Assembly (NCBI GenBank): GCA_002256385.1
Contig: NKJD01000012.1
Coordinates: forward strand, 1-64,000
From: Flavobacterium sp. BFFFF2
GTDB lineage: Bacteria > Bacteroidota > Bacteroidia > Flavobacteriales > Flavobacteriaceae
Reading direction: 5' to 3'
DNA: 64,000 bases
In this document: positions 34,586 to 44,710 of the stretch, one piece after another
Layout: every line of letters starts with the position of its first letter
Position numbering within the stretch: position 1 is the stretch's first letter
Notes under the pieces: generated by a model
Seen by the model: only the letters and a program-made list of their open reading frames with translations
Told to the model about the DNA's origin: nothing
Database searches by the model: none
Translations under genes and position numbers: made by a program

Positions 34586-37500
34586 ATGTCATCTAACAAA
34601 AAATACTGGAAAAGTGTTGAGGAGCTCAACGAAAACAGCTCCATTGTTGAGACGCTTAGAAATAATGAATTTGTTGAAGAAATTCCAACGGATGAGTTCC
34701 TTTCTGATAGAGCCAGTTTAGAATCTTCTCAAACAAGCCGTAGAGACTTTCTGAAATATGTTGGTTTTAGCACTGCTGCTGCTACTCTTGCAGCCTGTGA
34801 AGGACCTGTGCATAAGTCTATTCCTTATGTATTACAACCTGAGCAAATTATTCCTGGAGTTGCGGATTATTATGCGACATCACATTTTGACGGGTTTGAT
34901 TTTGCACATTTATTAGTTAAAACACGAGAAGGTCGTCCAATTAAAATTGAAAACAACACGCTTGATGCGAATTGTATAAAAGCAAATGCTCGTGTGCATG
35001 CTTCAGTGTTATCTTTATACGATAGTCTACGTTTAAAAAGTTCAAAATCAAAAGGCAAAGACATCGCTTGGCAAGAGGCTGATTTGAAAATCAAAGCGAG
35101 CTTAAACGATGCAAAATCCAAAGGGGGGAAAATTGTACTTTTAACTGGTACGCTAGCATCTCCTTCAACTGAGCGTTTAGTTTCTTCATTCTTAGCCCAA
35201 TACCCTAATTCACAGCACATAATTTATGATGCCATTTCAGAATCAGCGGCATTAGATGCTTATGAGATTGTTTTTGGAGAACGTGCATTAGTAAATTATG
35301 ATTTTTCTAAAGCAATGACAATTGTTTCCTTAGGTGCTGATTTCTTAGGAGATTGGCAAGGCGGTGGTTTTGATGGTGGTTATGCAAAAGGTCGCGTTCC
35401 TCAAGCAGGAAAAATGTCGAAGCATATTCAGTTTGAAGCTAATATGACATTGACAGGAGCTGCTGCAGACAAACGTGTGCCGTTGTCAGCTCATCAACAA
35501 AAATTAGCACTCGTTAAAATATACAATGTTGTTACAGGTAACGCTATTTCGGTTACGGGATTGCAGAATGAAGCCGAAGTAACAAAAATTGCCCAGCAAC
35601 TTAAGTCCTCTGGTTCTAAAGGGATTTTAGTCAGTGGTTTGCAAGACAAAAATGCCCAGCTTTTGGTTTTAGCAATCAACCAAGCGTTGGCTAGCGAAGC
35701 CTTCTTACAAGCTGGTGTGCGCTACATACGCAAGGGTTCCACTGAAAAAATGAGTCAACTAATTAAAGATTTGGAATCCAAATCGATCCATACTTTAATT
35801 ATTTCTGGTGTTAATCCAGTTTATAGTCTGGCTCAAGGTGCTGCATTTAAATCCGGTATGAGTAATACCAATTTAACGGTAACTTTTGCTATAAAAGAAG
35901 ATGAAACGGCCTTAGCATCTGATATTGCTGTAGGTTCTCACCATACTTTAGAATCTTGGAATGACCATGAATTCATTAAAGGTGTCTATTCATTAGTGCA
36001 ACCTACTATTCGTCCGTTATTTAAAACGATACAGCTTCAAGATGCGCTGATGTCTTGGACTGGAGTGAGCGGTACATATTATGATTTTGTACGTGCCAAT
36101 TCTGTTGCTTTTTTAAGTGGTAAATCGTGGAATCAAGCCGTACATGATGGGGTAAATTCATCGTTAGTATATGGTGGAAGCGGACATTCATCTGACTTTA
36201 ATTCAGCTGCAAATGCTTTAGCACAAAGCAAAGGGTTTACAACGGAATTACATTTATACAGTAAAACAAGCTTAGGAGACGGACAGCAAGCCAACAATCC
36301 TTGGTTGCAAGAGTTTCCAGATCCAATTACCCGTGTTTCATGGGACAACTATTTAACCGTTTCTCCCGCAGATGCTAAAAGATTGCTATTAGAAAATAAG
36401 ATAGTGGCAAATGGAGGTCTCAATGGAAGTTATGCTTCTATTAAAGCCAATGGCGTTGCATTAAAGGTGCCAGTTATTGTTCAACCAGGTCAAGCAAAAG
36501 GAACTGTTGGTTTGGCACTTGGTTATGGTCGCAAAGCGGCTTTAAAAGAAGATATGCAAGTAGGTGTAAATGCATTTACCGTGTATTTAGATCAAAGAGA
36601 CGTTCAAAACGTTTCTATAGTAAAAGATAGTGGCGAACATGAGTTTGCTTGTGTACAGTCACAAAAAACCCTTATGGGTCGTGGCGATATTGTAAAAGAA
36701 ACGACATTAGAAGTTTTCAATAGTAAACCTTCTGAACATTGGAATCCAGTTCCAATGGTTTCATTAGATCACCAAGAGACAGAAGCTACGAAAGTCGATT
36801 TATGGCAGTCCTTCGATCGCTCGATTGGTCATCATTTTAATTTATCCATAGATTTGAATGCCTGTACAGGATGTGGTGCCTGTGTGATTGCATGTCACGC
36901 CGAAAACAATGTGCCTGTAGTGGGTAAATCTGAAGTAAGAAGAAGCCGAGATATGCATTGGTTGCGTATTGATAGATATTATTCATCTGAAGAAACCTTC
37001 GAAAAGGACAATCATAAAAAGGAGAATTTTGATGGTTTATTTGGTGATAAAGGTTCATTAGGTGGATTTGGTGAAATGGAGAATCCAGCTGACAACCCAC
37101 AAGTTGCATTCCAACCCGTGATGTGTCAACATTGTAATCATGCACCTTGTGAAACAGTTTGTCCTGTTGCAGCAACTTCTCACAGCCGCCAAGGACAAAA
37201 TCACATGGCTTACAATCGTTGTGTTGGAACGCGCTATTGTGCTAATAACTGCCCATACAAAGTACGTAGATTTAACTGGTTTTTATATAATAATAATGAC
37301 GAGTTTGATTTCCATATGAATGATGATTTAGGCAGAATGGTTATTAATCCCGATGTAAATGTTCGTTCTCGGGGAGTTATGGAGAAATGTTCAATGTGTA
37401 TCCAAAAAACGCAATTAACTATTTTAACAGCTAAAAAGGATGGAAGAGAAGTTCGTTTTGATGAATTTGAAACCGCTTGTTCTTCCGCTTGTACCACTGG

Positions 37501-37639
37501 AGCAATGGTTTTTGGAGATGTAAATAATTCGGAAAGTAAAGTGTCAAAATTGGCAGAAGACAAAAGAATGTATCATTTGTTAGAGCACGTTGGTACTCGT
37601 CCAAATGTTATTTATCATGTTAAGGTTAGAAATATATAA
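34586..37639 (+). CDS. actB: Alternative complex III subunit ActB (Fe-S / molybdopterin-like)
   Basis: A 1017-residue periplasm-facing subunit. The ATG at 34586 is chosen over an in-frame TTG at 34553. A late twin-arginine motif (SRRDFLKYVGF, Arg 52-53) leads into a lipobox-like LAAC with Cys71, suggesting Tat export and lipid anchoring. The first part (about 80-730) resembles molybdopterin oxidoreductases, which in ActB is known not to bind the cofactor. The second part is a ferredoxin-like domain with four Cys groups: CTGCGACVIACH (from about 759), CQHCNHAPCETVC, CVGTRYCANNCPYK and CSMCIQKT, expected to hold one 3Fe-4S and three 4Fe-4S clusters. The start lies 33 bases after actA. Confidence 0.95.
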   Translation: MSSNKKYWKSVEELNENSSIVETLRNNEFVEEIPTDEFLSDRASLESSQTSRRDFLKYVGFSTAAATLAACEGPVHKSIPYVLQPEQIIPGVADYYATSHFDGFDFAHLLVKTREGRPIKIENNTLDANCIKANARVHASVLSLYDSLRLKSSKSKGKDIAWQEADLKIKASLNDAKSKGGKIVLLTGTLASPSTERLVSSFLAQYPNSQHIIYDAISESAALDAYEIVFGERALVNYDFSKAMTIVSLGADFLGDWQGGGFDGGYAKGRVPQAGKMSKHIQFEANMTLTGAAADKRVPLSAHQQKLALVKIYNVVTGNAISVTGLQNEAEVTKIAQQLKSSGSKGILVSGLQDKNAQLLVLAINQALASEAFLQAGVRYIRKGSTEKMSQLIKDLESKSIHTLIISGVNPVYSLAQGAAFKSGMSNTNLTVTFAIKEDETALASDIAVGSHHTLESWNDHEFIKGVYSLVQPTIRPLFKTIQLQDALMSWTGVSGTYYDFVRANSVAFLSGKSWNQAVHDGVNSSLVYGGSGHSSDFNSAANALAQSKGFTTELHLYSKTSLGDGQQANNPWLQEFPDPITRVSWDNYLTVSPADAKRLLLENKIVANGGLNGSYASIKANGVALKVPVIVQPGQAKGTVGLALGYGRKAALKEDMQVGVNAFTVYLDQRDVQNVSIVKDSGEHEFACVQSQKTLMGRGDIVKETTLEVFNSKPSEHWNPVPMVSLDHQETEATKVDLWQSFDRSIGHHFNLSIDLNACTGCGACVIACHAENNVPVVGKSEVRRSRDMHWLRIDRYYSSEETFEKDNHKKENFDGLFGDKGSLGGFGEMENPADNPQVAFQPVMCQHCNHAPCETVCPVAATSHSRQGQNHMAYNRCVGTRYCANNCPYKVRRFNWFLYNNNDEFDFHMNDDLGRMVINPDVNVRSRGVMEKCSMCIQKTQLTILTAKKDGREVRFDEFETACSSACTTGAMVFGDVNNSESKVSKLAEDKRMYHLLEHVGTRPNVIYHVKVRNI

Positions 37640-37672
37640 TTAAGTATTAATTTAAGCATACAATACAGGAAT

Positions 37673-39076
37673 ATGTCGTCTCATTACGAAGCACCCATAA
37701 GAAAACCGCTGGTCATTGGTGATAAATCATATCACGATGTTACCGTGGACGTTGCTTTCCCTATAGAAGGTAGAGCTAATAAGCAATGGTGGACCGTTTT
37801 TTCCATAGCATTAGTTGCCTTTTTGTGGGGACTTGGCTGTATTATTTATACCATCTCAACAGGAATCGGTTCTTGGGGTTTGAATAAAACTGTTGGCTGG
37901 GCTTGGGATATTACAAATTTTGTTTGGTGGGTAGGTATAGGGCATGCTGGAACATTAATTTCAGCAGTATTATTACTATTCCGCCAAAGATGGAGAATGG
38001 CAATTAATAGATCAGCAGAAGCAATGACTATTTTTTCAGTTATACAAGCTGGTTTATTCCCAATCATCCACATGGGACGTCCATGGTTGGCCTACTGGGT
38101 TGTGCCTATTCCAAATCAATTTGGCTCATTATGGGTAAATTTTAATTCACCATTACTTTGGGACGTATTTGCAATTTCAACTTATCTTTCCGTATCATTG
38201 GTCTTTTGGTGGACTGGTTTGTTGCCTGATTTTGCCATGCTACGTGATCGTGCGGTAACGCCATTCACTAAAAGGATTTATTCCATTGTCAGTTTTGGCT
38301 GGTCTGGAAGGGCCAAAGATTGGCAACGTTTTGAAGAAGTTTCTTTGGTATTGGCGGGTTTAGCGACTCCTTTGGTACTATCTGTGCATACCATTGTATC
38401 TTTTGACTTTGCTACTTCAGTTATTCCAGGTTGGCATACGACCATTTTCCCTCCTTATTTTGTGGCGGGAGCAGTTTTCTCAGGATTTGCGATGGTGAAT
38501 ACGTTACTGATCATTATGAGAAAGGTTTGTCACCTCGAAGCGTATATTACCGTTCAGCATATAGAATTGATGAATATCATTATTATGATTACGGGTTCAA
38601 TTGTTGGAGTAGCTTATATAACTGAATTATTTATTGCTTGGTATTCAGGTGTTGAATATGAACAATATGCATTTCTAAATCGTGCGACTGGCCCTTACTG
38701 GTGGGCTTATTGGTCAATGATGACATGTAATGTTTTTTCGCCACAGTTTATGTGGTTTAAGAAATTACGAACAAGTATCATGTTCTCTTTCATTATTTCA
38801 ATTGTTGTTAATATTGGTATGTGGTTTGAGCGATTTGTGATCATTGTTACCTCTCTACATCGTGACTACCTTCCTTCTTCTTGGACAATGTTTTCACCTA
38901 CCTTTGTAGATATTGGTATTTTTATTGGTACAATTGGTTTCTTCTTTGTGTTGTTCTTGTTGTATTCTCGATCTTTTCCGGTAATTGCGCAGGCTGAAGT
39001 AAAAACAATATTAAAAACATCTGGCGAAAGTTTTAAAAAGGCTAGAGAAGAAAATAAAAATTCACATCATGAGTAA
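37673..39076 (+). CDS. actC: Alternative complex III subunit ActC (NrfD/PsrC-type membrane protein)
   Basis: A 467-residue integral membrane protein of the NrfD/polysulfide reductase family with about ten hydrophobic helices. Recognisable parts include a conserved N-terminus (MSSHYEAPIRKPLVIGDKSY), FVWWVGIGHAGTLISAVLLL and WPWR-like RPWLAYW. In alternative complex III this subunit contributes to the menaquinol site and a possible proton path. Its end overlaps actD by 8 bases, indicating coupled translation. Confidence 0.95.
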   Translation: MSSHYEAPIRKPLVIGDKSYHDVTVDVAFPIEGRANKQWWTVFSIALVAFLWGLGCIIYTISTGIGSWGLNKTVGWAWDITNFVWWVGIGHAGTLISAVLLLFRQRWRMAINRSAEAMTIFSVIQAGLFPIIHMGRPWLAYWVVPIPNQFGSLWVNFNSPLLWDVFAISTYLSVSLVFWWTGLLPDFAMLRDRAVTPFTKRIYSIVSFGWSGRAKDWQRFEEVSLVLAGLATPLVLSVHTIVSFDFATSVIPGWHTTIFPPYFVAGAVFSGFAMVNTLLIIMRKVCHLEAYITVQHIELMNIIIMITGSIVGVAYITELFIAWYSGVEYEQYAFLNRATGPYWWAYWSMMTCNVFSPQFMWFKKLRTSIMFSFIISIVVNIGMWFERFVIIVTSLHRDYLPSSWTMFSPTFVDIGIFIGTIGFFFVLFLLYSRSFPVIAQAEVKTILKTSGESFKKAREENKNSHHE

Positions 39077-39593
39077 TAAAGTTATATATGCCATTTATAA
39101 TGATGATGATGTTTTGATGGATGCAGTTCACAAAACAAAAAAAGCTCATTATCATATTGAGGAAGTATTTACACCATTTCCGGTTCACGGTCTTGACAAA
39201 GCACTAGGCATTCCACCAACAAGATTGGCAATATGCGCTTTCATTTATGGTTGCATTGGGCTTTCAGTTGCTACAATTATGATGAATTATATCATGATTA
39301 CAGATTGGCCGCAAGATATTGGTGGTAAACCTAGCTTCGCTTATTATCAAAATATGCCAGCTTTTGTTCCTGTAATGTTTGAAATGACTGTTTTTTTTGC
39401 TGCTCACTTAATGGTAATCACTTTTTATCTAAGAAGTAAATTATGGCCATTCAAAAAAGCAGAAAATCCAGATTTAAGAACAACGGATGATCATTTTCTA
39501 ATGGAAGTATCTGTTGACGATAATGAGCAAGAATTAGTTTCCTTTTTTAAGGGTACCGGTGCTACAGAAGTAAAAGTGATTGAAAAGCATTAA
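39069..39593 (+). CDS. actD: Alternative complex III subunit ActD (DUF3341)
   Basis: A 174-residue protein with two central membrane helices (about 51-78 and 98-122) and the DUF3341 pattern KVIYAIYNDDDVLMDAV near the start. It is a small membrane subunit of alternative complex III that contacts ActC and ActF. The overlap with actC and the position between actC and actE are canonical. Confidence 0.94.
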   Translation: MSNKVIYAIYNDDDVLMDAVHKTKKAHYHIEEVFTPFPVHGLDKALGIPPTRLAICAFIYGCIGLSVATIMMNYIMITDWPQDIGGKPSFAYYQNMPAFVPVMFEMTVFFAAHLMVITFYLRSKLWPFKKAENPDLRTTDDHFLMEVSVDDNEQELVSFFKGTGATEVKVIEKH

Positions 39594-39603
39594 TTTCAAA
39601 AAA

Positions 39604-40164
39604 ATGAAAAAAATATCAATTATATCTGCTTTTTTAAGTTTGGTACTTGTACTTAACTCGTGCAAGGATGATAAGCATCCAAACTATCAATATATGCCTA
39701 ATATGTATGAGTCGGTAGCCTATGAAGCCTATTCAGAATCAAAAGCATTTAATTCTCCTTCCGGTCTGCGTGGTAAGGAAGGTCAACTTCCGCCAGTAGG
39801 AGCAATTAAGCGTGGGTTTCAACCTTATGAAGTTCCAAATACGACAGAGGGCTACCAATGGGCTAAAGCTAGTTTGTCTTCACCTCTAGATCATTCTAAA
39901 ATTGATTTAAAGAAAGCGCAGGAGCTGTTTGAGATTTATTGTGCGATATGTCACGGAACAGCAGGTGATGGTAAAGGAACTTTAGTTAAAAACGAAAAAT
40001 TTCTTGGTGTCCCTGCTTATGCTGATCGGCAAATTACTGAAGGTAGTATCTTTCATGTAATAACTTATGGCCTTAATTCGATGGGTTCACATGCCAATCA
40101 GTTGAGTCAAGAGGAAAGATGGTTAGTTGCAGCGTATGTGTTGAAACTAAAAAGTGGAATGTAA
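39604..40164 (+). CDS. actE: Alternative complex III subunit ActE, monohaem cytochrome c lipoprotein
   Basis: A 186-residue lipoprotein. The ATG at 39604 (MKKISIISAFLSLVLVLNSC) gives a lipobox ending in Cys20; the eight upstream in-frame codons from a TTG overlap actD and are rejected. One haem site, CAICH in IYCAICHGTAGDGKG, lies in a class-I cytochrome domain with the distal Met in NSMGSH. It likely hands electrons from the complex to the downstream oxidase. Confidence 0.94.
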   Translation: MKKISIISAFLSLVLVLNSCKDDKHPNYQYMPNMYESVAYEAYSESKAFNSPSGLRGKEGQLPPVGAIKRGFQPYEVPNTTEGYQWAKASLSSPLDHSKIDLKKAQELFEIYCAICHGTAGDGKGTLVKNEKFLGVPAYADRQITEGSIFHVITYGLNSMGSHANQLSQEERWLVAAYVLKLKSGM

Positions 40165-40191
40165 TTTTGAATAAACTTGATAGAAAATACT

Positions 40192-41490
40192 ATGTATACT
40201 TTTTCTAATAAACTGAAAACTTTTTCCTTTGTTCTGATGATAGTCGGTGTCTTAGGTATAGGTTATGGTTTTATATCAGCCCCAAAGACCATTGAGGATG
40301 TGGAGAACATTATAGCCTCGGAAAATCATGGTCATATTAACAATCATAAGCATGTTCATGATGTTCGTGATGAAGTTGAACATAAACATCATTTGGAACA
40401 TGTTTTAACCCAGTTGAGCAACAAACCTTGGGCTGCACTTTATGTAGCTTGTATTTTCACTCTGTTAATTGCCGCGGGTGCTTTGGCTTTTTACGCTATA
40501 CAGCAAGTTGCTCAGGCTGGTTGGTCTCCGGTTTTGTTTCGCGTCATGCAAGGAATTACTGCTTATCTACTTCCGGGTTCTGTAATTTTTATTGTTTTAT
40601 TAGCCATTGCTGGAACAAATAATAATCACTTATTTATTTGGGCTGATTCTCATATTGTTGAACATGATGAACTCATTAAAGCGAAGTCTGGTTTTTTAAA
40701 TTTCCCTTCTTGGATTTTAAGAGCTGTTGTTATTTTGGCTGGCTGGAACTTATATCGTTATTTTTCAAGAAAAAACTGTTTAGCTCAAGATGATTCGTCC
40801 GATAACGCTAATTATAAAAAGAATTTTAAACTGTCAGCAGGTTTTCTTGTTTTCTTCATCGTTACGGAGTCTATCATGGCTTGGGATTGGATTATGTCAG
40901 TAGATCCGCATTGGTTTAGCACGTTATTTGGATGGTATGTGTTTGCAAGCTTCTTTGTGAGTGGTATAACTACCATATCCTTAGTTACTCTATATCTAAA
41001 ATCTAAAGGATATTTAGAAAATGTAAATACAAGTCACATACACGATTTGTCAAAGTTTATGTTTGGTATTAGTATATTTTGGACATACTTATGGTTTTCA
41101 CAATTCATGCTTATTTGGTATTCCAATATACCTGAAGAAATAACCTATTTTGTTACTCGTATTGAAGATTATAATATTACCTTCTTCGGTGCTGTTGCAT
41201 TAAACTTTATTTTTCCGTTTTTAGTTCTTATAAATACTGATTTCAAACGTATCTCATGGGTAATTGTAATGGCTGGTATAGTTATTTTATTCGGACATTA
41301 TGTTGATTTTTTCAATATGATTATGCCTGCAACGGTTGGAGATCAATGGTTTATTGGTGTACCTGAATTGAGTTCACTAGCATTCTTCTTTGGCTTATTT
41401 ATATTTGTTGTATTTACTGCTCTTACCAAAGTACCTTTACTTCCAAAACGCAATCCGTTTATTGAAGAAAGCAAACATTTCCATTACTAA
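40192..41490 (+). CDS. actF: Alternative complex III subunit ActF (quinol:cytochrome c oxidoreductase, membrane)
   Basis: A 432-residue integral membrane protein with about ten helices, related to ActC. The ATG at 40192 is preferred to an in-frame TTG at 40177. A His-rich soluble loop follows the first helix (HGHINNHKHVHD..EHKHHLEH, about 46-72), and SIMAWDWIMSVDPHWFSTLFGWYVFASF is a family landmark. It forms the second quinol-family membrane half of the complex. Confidence 0.94.
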   Translation: MYTFSNKLKTFSFVLMIVGVLGIGYGFISAPKTIEDVENIIASENHGHINNHKHVHDVRDEVEHKHHLEHVLTQLSNKPWAALYVACIFTLLIAAGALAFYAIQQVAQAGWSPVLFRVMQGITAYLLPGSVIFIVLLAIAGTNNNHLFIWADSHIVEHDELIKAKSGFLNFPSWILRAVVILAGWNLYRYFSRKNCLAQDDSSDNANYKKNFKLSAGFLVFFIVTESIMAWDWIMSVDPHWFSTLFGWYVFASFFVSGITTISLVTLYLKSKGYLENVNTSHIHDLSKFMFGISIFWTYLWFSQFMLIWYSNIPEEITYFVTRIEDYNITFFGAVALNFIFPFLVLINTDFKRISWVIVMAGIVILFGHYVDFFNMIMPATVGDQWFIGVPELSSLAFFFGLFIFVVFTALTKVPLLPKRNPFIEESKHFHY

Positions 41491-41511
41491 AATACCTAAC
41501 TACTTTATAAA

Positions 41512-42708
41512 ATGACCTCACTATTAGTTTTAATCATAGTTTTATTATTAGGAATTGCTCTTTGGCAATTAACCAAAATATTTGATTTGTCTCAAATAGG
41601 TTCAAATGCGGATAATACTCAAATTGCTACTGACAATGATAATAAAGTAAATGGTTATTTAATGTTTGCTTTTTTAGTATTCATTTATTTGTTTACTATA
41701 TATTCAATGTATAAATGGGGGCATTTAGTTCTTGGACAGGCTGCGTCGGCACATGGGGATGAGTATGACAATTTGATGTATATTTCTATGGCTCTCATTT
41801 TTGTAGTACAGATTATTACACAAGCTTTGCTGCATTATTTTACTTTTAAGTATGCTGGGAAAAAGGGTCAACAGGCTCTTTATTTTTCAGATAATAACAA
41901 GCTTGAAATTATTTGGAGTTCAATTCCTGCTGTTGTTTTGGCTGGTTTAATTCTATACGGTTTATATACTTGGAACGATATTATGTTTCTTGGAAAGGAA
42001 GAAGAGGAAGATTCCATTGTTGTAGAATTATATGCACAGCAGTTTAAATGGGAAGTTCGGTATTCCGGTCATGATAATGTATTAGGTAAAGCTAATGTAC
42101 GTTACATTGAAGGAGTTAATAACCTTGGTGTTGATTTACAAGACCCTAACGCGCAAGATGATTTTACTTCTTCTGAGTTACATTTACCTAAAGGGAAAAG
42201 AGTAATTTTTAAGATTAGATCTCAGGATGTACTTCACTCTGCTTATTTTCCACATTTTAGGGCACAGATGAACTGTGTGCCTGGAATGGTTACTAATTTT
42301 TCTTTTATCCCTACTATTACAACTGCTGAGATGCGAGATAATAGTGAAATCATCGAAAAGATTAATCATATTAATCAATTGCGTGAGGCTAAAAGTAAAA
42401 TATTGGTTGCGTCTGGCAAACCCGCTTTAGAGCCGTATACTTTTGATTATTTATTGTTATGTAATAAGATATGTGGAGCTTCTCATTACAACATGCAAAT
42501 GAAAGTGGTAATTGATACTCCAGCTGAGTTTAACAAGTGGCTAAAAGATAAGCAATCTATTGTTTCGGCAGTTGCTAAAGCTAAAGCAGATGAGGCTGCT
42601 GAAAAAGAAGCTGCCGAGAAGGCGCTTGCGCCTGTAAATGATTTAAAAATGGATACTGTGACGCTGAAAGAACAGACGTTACAAGTTTCGCAAGTAGTTA
42701 AAAAATAA
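41512..42708 (+). CDS. coxB: Cytochrome c oxidase subunit II (CuA)
   Basis: A 398-residue subunit with three N-terminal hydrophobic segments and a periplasmic cupredoxin domain. The dinuclear CuA ligands are visible: the His in SQDVLHSAYFPHF and the cluster CNKICGASHYNM, which has the CxxxCxxxHxxM spacing. It accepts electrons from the Act complex or a cytochrome c and passes them to subunit I. A charged Ala/Glu/Lys tail (AVAKAKADEAAEKEAAEK) extends past the domain. It begins 21 bases after actF. Confidence 0.95.
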   Translation: MTSLLVLIIVLLLGIALWQLTKIFDLSQIGSNADNTQIATDNDNKVNGYLMFAFLVFIYLFTIYSMYKWGHLVLGQAASAHGDEYDNLMYISMALIFVVQIITQALLHYFTFKYAGKKGQQALYFSDNNKLEIIWSSIPAVVLAGLILYGLYTWNDIMFLGKEEEEDSIVVELYAQQFKWEVRYSGHDNVLGKANVRYIEGVNNLGVDLQDPNAQDDFTSSELHLPKGKRVIFKIRSQDVLHSAYFPHFRAQMNCVPGMVTNFSFIPTITTAEMRDNSEIIEKINHINQLREAKSKILVASGKPALEPYTFDYLLLCNKICGASHYNMQMKVVIDTPAEFNKWLKDKQSIVSAVAKAKADEAAEKEAAEKALAPVNDLKMDTVTLKEQTLQVSQVVKK

Positions 42709-42735
42709 TAATTTATAACCTTAATCTTTCCCATT

Positions 42736-44541
42736 ATGTCTGCAGTAGCTCTCGATCATCATCAAGAACACTCACACGACCACGACGAACATCACCACAA
42801 AGATACGTTCATCACCAAGTACATATTTAGCATTGATCATAAAATGATTGCTAAACAATACCTGATTACAGGTATAATTATGGGTTTAATTGGTGTTGGT
42901 ATGTCATTAATGTTCCGAATGCAATTAGCTTGGCCTGAGGAGTCATTTAAGGTCTTTAGTTTTCTATTGGGTGAGAAATTCGCGCCCAATGGTGTCATGA
43001 GTAATGATATTTATCTTGCCTTAGTGACTATTCACGGAACCATCATGGTCTTTTTCGTGCTTACAGCAGGTTTATCTGGCACTTTTAGTAATTTACTCAT
43101 TCCCTTGCAAATTGGGGCACGTGACATGGCGTCTGGATTTATGAATATGGTATCCTATTGGATGTTTTTCTTGTCTAGTGTTATAATGGTGATTTCTTTA
43201 TTTGTGGAATCTGGTCCTGCTTCTGCAGGTTGGACAATTTATCCTCCATTAAGTGCATTACCTCAGGCAATACCTGGTTCTGGAGCAGGTATGACTTTGT
43301 GGCTTGTTTCAATGGCAATATTTATAGCCTCATCATTAATGGGCTCATTAAATTATGTGGTAACTGTAATTAATTTACGTACCAAGGGTATGTCGATGAC
43401 ACGTCTTCCATTAACAATATGGGCATTCTTCATCACAGCGGTAATTGGTATTATTTCATTTCCGGTTTTATTATCGGCTGCATTATTGTTAATATTTGAC
43501 AGAAGTTTTGGTACGTCTTTCTTTTTATCCGACATTTATATTGCTGGTGAAGTTTTGAATTACCAAGGTGGGTCTCCAGTTTTATTTGAGCATTTGTTTT
43601 GGTTTTTAGGTCACCCAGAAGTTTATATTGTTTTGTTACCAGCTTTAGGAATTACTTCTGAAGTATTAGCTACCAACGCACGTAAACCAATTTTTGGTTA
43701 CCGTGCTATGATTATGTCTATTTTGGCAATTGCTTTCCTTTCGACTATCGTATGGGGACACCATATGTTTATATCTGGAATGAATCCTTTTTTAGGTTCT
43801 GTATTTACCTTTACAACATTGCTTATAGCCATTCCTTCTGCTGTTAAGGCTTTTAATTATATTACCACATTGTGGAAGGGCAATTTGCAGTTGAATCCAG
43901 CTATGCTTTTTTCAATTGGATTAGTTTCAACTTTTATTACTGGTGGATTAACTGGTATCATTTTAGGAGATAGTACTTTAGATATAAATGTGCATGACAC
44001 TTATTTTGTAGTCGCTCACTTCCACTTAGTAATGGGTATATCTGCATTGTATGGAATGTTTGCAGGTATCTATCATTGGTATTCTAAAATGTTTGGTCGT
44101 ATGTTAAACAAAAATTTGGGTTATATCCATTTTTGGGTAACTGCAGTTTGCGCTTATGGTGTGTTTTTCCCGATGCACTTCATAGGTATGGCTGGATTGC
44201 CGAGACGTTACTACACTAATACGAATTTTCCTATTTTTGACGACTTGGCTGATGTAAATGTTATCATTACGATGTTTGCTTTAATTGGCGGTGCATTTCA
44301 GCTTGTATTTTTGTTTAATTTCTTCTACAGTATGTTTTACGGTCCAAAAACAGTTCAAAATCCATGGAAATCAAATACCCTGGAGTGGACTGCACCCATT
44401 GAACATATACATGGGAATTGGCCAGGTGCTATACCAGAAGTTCATCGTTGGCCATACGATTATAGTAAGCCAGGACACGAGGATGATTTTGTCCCACAAA
44501 ATGTCCCTATGAAACCAGGAGAACAAGAACTTCATCATTAA
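42736..44541 (+). CDS. coxA: Cytochrome c oxidase subunit I (haem-copper oxidase)
   Basis: A 601-residue catalytic subunit with twelve helices. Landmarks: TIHGTIMVFFVLTAGLSGTF (low-spin haem ligand), WFLGHPEVYIVLLPALGI (His-Pro-Glu-Val-Tyr with the His-Tyr cross-link pair), WGHHMFISGM (CuB histidines) and HDTYFVVAHFHLVMG (high-spin haem ligands). The N-terminus is His/Asp-rich (DHHQEHSHDHDEHHH). No subunit III or IV gene follows before the terminator, so these must be elsewhere. Confidence 0.97.
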   Translation: MSAVALDHHQEHSHDHDEHHHKDTFITKYIFSIDHKMIAKQYLITGIIMGLIGVGMSLMFRMQLAWPEESFKVFSFLLGEKFAPNGVMSNDIYLALVTIHGTIMVFFVLTAGLSGTFSNLLIPLQIGARDMASGFMNMVSYWMFFLSSVIMVISLFVESGPASAGWTIYPPLSALPQAIPGSGAGMTLWLVSMAIFIASSLMGSLNYVVTVINLRTKGMSMTRLPLTIWAFFITAVIGIISFPVLLSAALLLIFDRSFGTSFFLSDIYIAGEVLNYQGGSPVLFEHLFWFLGHPEVYIVLLPALGITSEVLATNARKPIFGYRAMIMSILAIAFLSTIVWGHHMFISGMNPFLGSVFTFTTLLIAIPSAVKAFNYITTLWKGNLQLNPAMLFSIGLVSTFITGGLTGIILGDSTLDINVHDTYFVVAHFHLVMGISALYGMFAGIYHWYSKMFGRMLNKNLGYIHFWVTAVCAYGVFFPMHFIGMAGLPRRYYTNTNFPIFDDLADVNVIITMFALIGGAFQLVFLFNFFYSMFYGPKTVQNPWKSNTLEWTAPIEHIHGNWPGAIPEVHRWPYDYSKPGHEDDFVPQNVPMKPGEQELHH

Positions 44542-44548
44542 TATTTAA

Positions 44549-44575
44549 AGGCCATCATTTAGATGGCTTTTTTTT
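44549..44575 (+). terminator. Terminator of the act-cox operon
   Basis: The stem GCCATC/GATGGC with an ATTTA loop is followed by eight Ts, 9 bases after the coxA stop. Confidence 0.85.
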
Positions 44576-44666
44576 CTTCGGTATTTTGCTGGGCCTTATT
44601 TAGATTCATGTTTAAATTATTAGTAAGTAATTTTCGCACGGGAAGTAGGTTTTTTTTAATTGTTAT

Positions 44667-44674
44667 TATTTTTG
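44667..44674 (+). promoter_or_regulatory. Candidate -7 element for trpS
   Basis: TATTTTTG matches TAnnTTTG, 36 bases before the ATG at 44711. In-frame codons from 44660 overlap this element, supporting the later start. Confidence 0.5.
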
Positions 44675-44710
44675 CTCAAGTTTAATTTTCAAATATCTAA
44701 GTATTTTAAT

